From assembly GCA_945870475.1 (NCBI GenBank), contig CAMBSR010000050.1:1-11385 (forward strand): 11,385 nucleotides of DNA, in the 5' to 3' direction. Below are positions 6,756-11,385 of the stretch, one piece after another. The position numbers and the translations under genes were made by a program. This stretch comes from Phycisphaera mikurensis NBRC 102666 (GTDB lineage Bacteria > Planctomycetota > Phycisphaerae > Phycisphaerales > SM1A02). The stretch's first letter is position 1. Each line of letters opens with the position of its first letter. Under the pieces are notes generated by a model. The model saw only the letters and a list, made by a program, of their open reading frames with translations, had not been told where the DNA came from and did no database searches.

Positions 6756-7817
6756 ATGAAGATCATCCTTGCGAATCCCCGCGGCTTCTGCGCCGGCGTC
6801 TACATGGCGATCGACGTGGTGGACCAGCTCCTGGACATCTGCCCCGACGAGACCATCTACGTTTATCACGAGATCGTGCACAACCGGCACGTGGTGGACC
6901 GGTTCCGCGGCCGCGGCGTGAAGTTCATCGAGGAACTCTCCGAGGTGCCCAACGGCTCGATCGTGGTCTTCAGCGCCCACGGCGTGAGCCCCGCCCTGCG
7001 TGCCGAGGCGAAGGAGCGCAACCTCACGGCGGTGGATGCCACCTGTCCGCTCGTCACCAAGGTGCACAACGAGGCCATCCGCTACGCGAAGGCCGGCTAC
7101 CAGATCCTCCTCGTCGGGCATGCCGACCACCAGGAGATCATCGGCACCCGCGGCGAGGCGCCGCACTGCACGCAGGTGGTGGAGTGCCCGGAGGACATCC
7201 CGGACCTCGTCATCCATGACCCGAACAAGCTGGTCTACCTCACGCAGACCACGCTCTCCACCGACGACGCCAACGTGATCATCGCCGCGCTGAAGAAGGC
7301 GTTCCCCGGGCTCAAGGAACCCCCCAGCGAGGACATCTGCTACGCCACCACCAACCGCCAGCGCGCCGTGCGCGCCCTGGCGCCGGAGGCGGACCTGGTG
7401 CTGGTGGTCGGCAGCAGCAACAGCTCGAACTCGGTGCGCCTGACGGAAATCAGCCAGAACATGGGCACCCCCGCCCGGCTCATCGACGACCGCAGCGAGC
7501 TCAAGGCCGAGTGGTTCGAGGGCGTGAAGAGCCTCCTCGTCACCGCCGGCGCCAGCGCGCCCGAGGACCTGGTGCAGGCGCTCATCGTCGACCTCATCGA
7601 GCGTTTCGGCGGCGAGGTGGAGCAGCACGACGTCTACCACGAGCAGGTGGAGTTCGGCCTGCCCGGCACGCTCAAGGAAGAGATGCGCAAGCGCGGCGTC
7701 GACCCCACCGGCCGACGCGTCCTGCGCAAGGATGCCGACGAGGCGATGGGCGCATGGCTCGACCGCCACGGCATCGCGCACCGCACCGTGGACCTGACCG
7801 TGGGCATCACGAAGTGA
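6756..7817 (+). CDS. ispH: 4-hydroxy-3-methylbut-2-enyl diphosphate reductase IspH (LytB)
   Basis: 353 residues. IspH catalyses the last MEP-pathway step, reducing HMBPP to IPP and DMAPP with a [4Fe-4S] cluster. The three cluster cysteines are present: C12 in NPRGFCAGV, C97 in VDATCPLV and C195 in EDICYATTNRQ. Other active-site residues are visible: H42 (YHEIVHN), H75 (SAHGVS), H125 and E127 (GHADHQE), the Thr-Thr of TQTTLS (about 165-166), and the Ser/Asn cluster GSSNSSNS (219-226). The C-terminus runs about 35-40 residues beyond the E. coli type, ending in a segment containing RVLRKDADEAM. The ATG at 6756 places C12 as in E. coli, so the start is secure. The product supplies the units for farnesyl diphosphate, the substrate of the divergently encoded HpnD. 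The stop overlaps the rlmN start (GTGA at 7814-7817). Confidence 0.96.
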   Translation: MKIILANPRGFCAGVYMAIDVVDQLLDICPDETIYVYHEIVHNRHVVDRFRGRGVKFIEELSEVPNGSIVVFSAHGVSPALRAEAKERNLTAVDATCPLVTKVHNEAIRYAKAGYQILLVGHADHQEIIGTRGEAPHCTQVVECPEDIPDLVIHDPNKLVYLTQTTLSTDDANVIIAALKKAFPGLKEPPSEDICYATTNRQRAVRALAPEADLVLVVGSSNSSNSVRLTEISQNMGTPARLIDDRSELKAEWFEGVKSLLVTAGASAPEDLVQALIVDLIERFGGEVEQHDVYHEQVEFGLPGTLKEEMRKRGVDPTGRRVLRKDADEAMGAWLDRHGIAHRTVDLTVGITK

Positions 7818-8899
7818 CCGCCGCGCAGGCAGCATTCTTCGAGTTCGACGCCGCCGGCCTCGAGGCCTGGTGCGGCGCGCGCGGCATGCCCAAGTTCGCG
7901 GCCAAGCAGCTGATGGACTGGGTCTACGGCAAGGGCGTCGTCGACATCGACCGGATGACGAACCTCTCGAAGGCCAACCGGGACATGCTGGCGCACGAGA
8001 TGGTGTTCCTGCAGGGCTCGGAGCTGCGCAACCTGGAAGCCACCGACGGCACGCGCAAGCTGCTCATCGGCTGGCCCGCGCCGGGCGGCGAATCGGTGTC
8101 GCTCCCCGTCCTCGGCGTCGCCACCGGCCGAGAGACCGAGTGCGTGATGATCCCGAGCGAGGAACGGCGCACCGCGTGCGTCTCGAGCCAGATGGGCTGC
8201 CCCGTCGGCTGCAAGTTCTGCGCATCCGGCCTGGAGGGCGTCGAAGGCAACCTCACCACCGGACGCATCGTGGAGCAGGTGTGGCGCCTGGCGCAGCAGC
8301 CCGGCGTGGGACGCATCTCGAACGTGGTGTTCATGGGCATGGGCGAGCCGCTCGCGAACGCCAGCGCCGTGATGAACGCGATCCGCACGCTCAACGCGCC
8401 GTGGGGCATGGGAATCAGCGCCCGCAAGATCACCGTGAGCACCGTGGGACTGCCCGCCGCGATCCGCAAGCTCTGCGACTTCGAGCTGCCGGTGACGCTC
8501 GCGCTCAGCCTGCACGCACCCACCGACGAGCTGCGCCGGCAGATCATCCCGTGGGCGGAATACTCCACGGTCTCCGAGCTCCTCGGCGCGTGCCAGGAGT
8601 ACTTCGCCAAGACCGGCCGCGAGATCACGCTCGAGTACATCCTGCTCGGCGGCTTCAACGACCAGCGCGAGCAGGCCGAGGAACTGGCGCGCATCGCCCG
8701 CACCATCCGTGCCAACGTCAACCTCATCCGCTACAACGAGGTGGACGGCCTGCCCTTCGCGCGGCCGGACGACCGCGACGTGCTGGAGTTCCAGGGCGTG
8801 CTGCGCGATGCCGGCGTCAACACCCACATCCGCGCGAGCCGCGGCCGCGACATCAAGGCGGCGTGCGGCCAGCTGCGGCATGAGGCGATGAAGGGCTGA
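7814..8899 (+). CDS. rlmN: Dual-specificity RNA methyltransferase RlmN (radical SAM)
   Basis: 361 residues, a normal length. RlmN methylates C2 of A2503 in 23S rRNA and of A37 in a set of tRNAs, using radical SAM chemistry with a methyl-cysteine intermediate. The radical SAM cluster motif CPVGCKFC holds C129, C133 and C136. The two mechanistic cysteines are also present: C122 (ACVSSQMG) and C351 (IKAACGQL). The SAM-binding MGMGEPL is at 174-180, and the conserved LSLHAPTDELR at 231-241. The N-terminal helical domain, with FAAKQLMDWVYGKG, looks complete. The start is the GTG at 7814, which overlaps the ispH stop; no other start lies between the ispH end and the conserved N-terminus. The upstream ribosome site is weak, so coupling to ispH translation is likely. 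The last codons and stop are repeated just downstream (see the 8883-8919 repeat). Confidence 0.95.
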   Translation: MTAAQAAFFEFDAAGLEAWCGARGMPKFAAKQLMDWVYGKGVVDIDRMTNLSKANRDMLAHEMVFLQGSELRNLEATDGTRKLLIGWPAPGGESVSLPVLGVATGRETECVMIPSEERRTACVSSQMGCPVGCKFCASGLEGVEGNLTTGRIVEQVWRLAQQPGVGRISNVVFMGMGEPLANASAVMNAIRTLNAPWGMGISARKITVSTVGLPAAIRKLCDFELPVTLALSLHAPTDELRRQIIPWAEYSTVSELLGACQEYFAKTGREITLEYILLGGFNDQREQAEELARIARTIRANVNLIRYNEVDGLPFARPDDRDVLEFQGVLRDAGVNTHIRASRGRDIKAACGQLRHEAMKG

Positions 8900-8919
8900 C
8901 GCAGGCGATGAAGGGCTGA
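8883..8919 (+). repeat. Tandem repeat of the rlmN 3' end
   Basis: The 17-base sequence AGGCGATGAAGGGCTGA occurs at 8883-8899 and again, without mismatch, at 8903-8919; the period is 20 bases. The first copy holds the last codons and stop of rlmN. The second lies in the gap and is shifted out of the rlmN frame. It looks like a recent slippage or unequal-exchange duplication. Confidence 0.9.
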
Positions 8920-8932
8920 GCCCGCTCAGCTC
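8913..8932. terminator. Small hairpin between convergent rlmN and the oxidoreductase-like gene
   Basis: GGGCTGAG (8913-8920) pairs with CTCAGCTC (8925-8932) around the loop CCCG, giving 8 pairs including one G-U. It uses the second copy of the repeat and the stop codon of the minus-strand gene. No T-run follows on either strand, so it is at best a weak or Rho-assisted terminator for the two converging transcripts. Confidence 0.35.
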
Positions 8933-11385
8933 GTTGCCAGGCGCTCAAGTTCCGACGGCGGAATCTCCCGCAGCCGGTGCTCCGCCGCGGCCTCCTGCAG
9001 ACCGCGTATCACGCCCAGCCAGTGCTCGCGACGCTGCGGCTCGTGCGTGGCACGTTCCGTGATCTCGAGCACCGCGGCGCGCGCGCGGCGGTCCTGCGGC
9101 TGCCCGCGCAGCTCGTTCGGCACCACGCGCCAGAGGATCAATGCCAGCTGCGCCGGCCAGTCGCTCGAACGAAGGTCCAGTCGCCAGAGGTTGCGGCCAA
9201 GCACCACCTCCACGCGGTTGAGGTAGCGGCGGCTCATGAAGTCGCCGCGCGAGGCGCGCACGCCGAGGCGCTCGCGGATGCGCCGCGCCTGCGTCACGCC
9301 CGCCTGCATGGCGGCCACGTAGAGCGCATCGCGGATGAGGATCGATTCCGCGAGCGGCAGGATGCCCAACGTGCAGAGCGCGCGCTCCGGGTCGTCGGTG
9401 CCGGCCTCGTAGAGCTGGCGCACCTGCTCCGCGTACCAGCGCAGGTGCCGCACCCCGCCCCACGCCACGCAGCGCGCGGAGGCGTTCACGAAGTCGCGCA
9501 ATGCCTGGCGACCGTCGCTCGTGGCGTAGAGCCCGGGCATGGCATCGATGGATTCGCGCACGATCTCGCGGAACTGCCGCGCGCGGCGGCGTCCGCCCTG
9601 GCGCGAGGCCTCCATCTCGAGCGCCGTGCGCCGCACCAGGCGACCGAGGCTCTCGCCCTTCTTCGCATCGCCCTCGGCGGTCTCCAGACCCTCGGCGAGG
9701 CGACGCCCGAACTCGAACGCCTCGAGCGAACGGCCGTAGCCGCGCTGCTCCAGTCGCCGCATCGCGGCCTCGAGCGATTCCACCGACACCGGAATGAACC
9801 CGCGCTGGAACGCGGCCCCGAGCGCGACGAGGTCCGCCACGCGGTCGGTGAGGAACTCGCGCCGCGCCGTGCCGGCAATGTCCGCAAGCAGCGCGCCGTC
9901 CGCGCGCGTCGCGAGCGGCAGTGCGCGCGGCAGGAGCGCCACCGCCTCGGCAAACTCGGTGGGTACCTGGTCCTCGAATGAACCCAGGTTCGCCACCACG
10001 TAGGTCTTGTCCGGCGCAGCCACGCGCAGGTACGGGTCCGGCCCGAGCGCACGCAGCGTCTCGATGGCGTCGAACCCAAGCAGGAGGTCCGCCTCGCCGT
10101 ACGGGCACTGCGGCGAATGCACGCGCGCGTCCGGTCCCTCGTCCTGGCCGGTGAAGAGCACCTGGCCCCACGCACGGCGGCCCGGGCCGACGGGGGTCGG
10201 GTGGTAGATCGACTGCACGCGGTAGCCCATGGCGCGGCCCACCTCGCAGAGCGCGGTGACCGCGATGCCCGGCGGCTCGCCGCGGTAGCCGGCCACGTGG
10301 CAGCGCCACCGCCCCTCGCGGGCGTGGATCGGGCGCGGCGGCGCCATGCGTGCGTCGGCATCGCCACGCACCGGCGGCGGACGCGTGCGCACCACTTCCA
10401 CCTGCTCAAGCAGCGCGCGCACCTCCACGCGCACCGGCAGTCCGTCCACCACGGGCAGCGTCTCGCGCACGAATTCGGTCTTCAGCGGATCGATGCCCCG
10501 CTCGAGACCGCGTTCCATGAGCACCGCCTGCGAGAGCGGTCGCACGTCGCACCCGGTGTCGGCAGGCCACACCAACAGCTGCCGCGGCGTGAATCCCAGG
10601 CGATCGGCCTCGGAAACGCCCGCTTCAAGCTGGCGGATGTCGCGGCGCGCCGGCGGACCGTCGCGCGCCACCACCACGCCCACGCCGTCCATGCGCGCGG
10701 TCTGCACGATGGTTGCCACCAGTCCCGGGCGGTCGTTGAGGTCGCAGTGCGCCAAGTGCAGTCGCGGCGCGCTGCGCACCGGCACAGCGGCGTTGGCCAG
10801 GCGCTCCACGTCCACCACGTCGCTTCCGCCAAGGTCCACCACCACGAAAAGCGTTGGCTGCGGGTCGATGGCCGCCTGCTGTATGGCGGCCGGGCCTTCC
10901 ACCGCAAAGCGGCGGCGGTCCCAGACCTCCACCTCGGTGATGATCTCCGCCTGCGGCGGCACAGCGCCCTCGAGCGCCAGCGCACGCGTCGGCGCTTCCG
11001 GGTCGTCGGGATCGATGCGCGCCACCTCGGCCGCGGCCTCGGGCAGCACCGCACGCACCGCGTGGATCGCGCCCATCGGGCCCAGGCCGAAACTGCGGCG
11101 CGGCACCGCGATGCGCTCCAGTTCCGGCTGCGAAGCGGCCAGGCGCGGTGAATGCTCCAGTCCCGTCCGCACCAGCTTGAAAAGGTGGAGCGCCTTGCGC
11201 AGGAGGATGGATGTGCGCACGCCGTCGTTCACTTCCAGGCGCACCTCCTCGCCATCGCGCGTGGGCAGGCGATCCCACCAGAGGCGCGCCGGACGCTCGC
11301 CGCGGGCGCGCAGTGCCTCCGCCACTTCCAGGATGTCGGGCGCCACGGAATCGGGCCGCGGCTCAAGCACCACTGCGTCGTCGCA
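8926..11385 (-). CDS. Divergent indolepyruvate:ferredoxin oxidoreductase-like fusion protein, N-terminus outside window
   Basis: The frame stays open to the right edge, so about 819 C-terminal residues of a longer protein are visible. Numbering below takes the GTG at 11373 as 1, though this is probably not the start. The order fits fused IorA-IorB type 2-oxoacid:acceptor oxidoreductases of about 1150 residues. First is a region matching the end of the alpha part and the thiamine diphosphate (TPP) domain (about 1-330). Next is a gamma-type oxidoreductase domain (about 355-545), with YGEADLLLGFDAIETLRAL at 425-443 and the helix GAAFQRGFIPVSVESLEAA at 519-537. Last is a helical, Arg-rich C-terminal region (about 546-815) like the family's uncharacterised tail domain. 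The normal reaction would be oxidation of aryl-pyruvates to acyl-CoA with reduced ferredoxin. However, the GDG...ND TPP signature and the CxxCxxC ferredoxin cysteines are not seen, so activity is doubtful. The family call rests on remembered patterns, not on an alignment. Confidence 0.6.
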   Translation of the reverse strand, partial: CDDAVVLEPRPDSVAPDILEVAEALRARGERPARLWWDRLPTRDGEEVRLEVNDGVRTSILLRKALHLFKLVRTGLEHSPRLAASQPELERIAVPRRSFGLGPMGAIHAVRAVLPEAAAEVARIDPDDPEAPTRALALEGAVPPQAEIITEVEVWDRRRFAVEGPAAIQQAAIDPQPTLFVVVDLGGSDVVDVERLANAAVPVRSAPRLHLAHCDLNDRPGLVATIVQTARMDGVGVVVARDGPPARRDIRQLEAGVSEADRLGFTPRQLLVWPADTGCDVRPLSQAVLMERGLERGIDPLKTEFVRETLPVVDGLPVRVEVRALLEQVEVVRTRPPPVRGDADARMAPPRPIHAREGRWRCHVAGYRGEPPGIAVTALCEVGRAMGYRVQSIYHPTPVGPGRRAWGQVLFTGQDEGPDARVHSPQCPYGEADLLLGFDAIETLRALGPDPYLRVAAPDKTYVVANLGSFEDQVPTEFAEAVALLPRALPLATRADGALLADIAGTARREFLTDRVADLVALGAAFQRGFIPVSVESLEAAMRRLEQRGYGRSLEAFEFGRRLAEGLETAEGDAKKGESLGRLVRRTALEMEASRQGGRRRARQFREIVRESIDAMPGLYATSDGRQALRDFVNASARCVAWGGVRHLRWYAEQVRQLYEAGTDDPERALCTLGILPLAESILIRDALYVAAMQAGVTQARRIRERLGVRASRGDFMSRRYLNRVEVVLGRNLWRLDLRSSDWPAQLALILWRVVPNELRGQPQDRRARAAVLEITERATHEPQRREHWLGVIRGLQEAAAEHRLREIPPSELERLATS

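Noticed and set aside
4718..6759. Plus-strand frames opposite hpnD and hpnC (4718-6064 and 5788-6759)
   Set aside because: They are shadows of genes with intact metal-binding motifs and show no conserved features of their own.
10117..11151. A 344-codon plus-strand frame opposite the oxidoreductase-like gene
   Set aside because: Its very His/Arg-rich content and lack of motifs mark it as a shadow; the minus-strand frame is open for 2460 bases and shows family patterns.

Overview
The window is GC-rich, gene-dense bacterial DNA that looks chromosomal. Three features suggest a planctomycete, perhaps of the Phycisphaerae type: a complete hpnC-hpnD-hpnE squalene module, frequent GTG starts, and a cytochrome-like protein fragment at the left edge that recalls planctomycete haem-c domains. 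This placement is an inference from style and family resemblance; there is no rRNA or other marker gene here. I see no mobile element, CRISPR array, tRNA or rRNA. Every gap between genes is shorter than 90 bases.

Left part (1-2141, plus strand): the 3' end of a secreted or cytochrome-like protein with an unusual CX4CH motif, then a 512-residue lipoprotein that is mostly helical and ends in a disordered Ala/Pro/Asp/Glu tail.

Centre (2143-8899): two divergent transcription units share an 86-bp intergenic region. To the left (minus strand) run hpnC, hpnD, hpnE and queG. The first three make squalene from two farnesyl diphosphates via presqualene diphosphate and hydroxysqualene; queG makes queuosine in tRNA. 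To the right (plus strand) run ispH, the last enzyme of the MEP isoprenoid pathway, and rlmN, which methylates adenine C2 in 23S rRNA and tRNA. Each arm starts with isoprenoid genes and ends with an Fe-S dependent RNA-modification gene. All four internal junctions are the same 4-base GTGA overlap. IspH makes the IPP and DMAPP that, once condensed to farnesyl diphosphate, feed HpnD/HpnC. No cyclase, desaturase or carotenoid gene is present, so the fate of the squalene (hopanoid, sterol or C30 carotenoid) cannot be read from this window.

Right part (8926-11385, minus strand): the 3' two thirds or so of a very long gene. It has the domain order of fused indolepyruvate:ferredoxin oxidoreductases, but the thiamine diphosphate and ferredoxin-type cysteine motifs expected there look lost. 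This is the most unusual object in the window. It is convergent with rlmN; the 26-bp gap holds a 17-base tandem repeat copied from the end of rlmN and a small hairpin.
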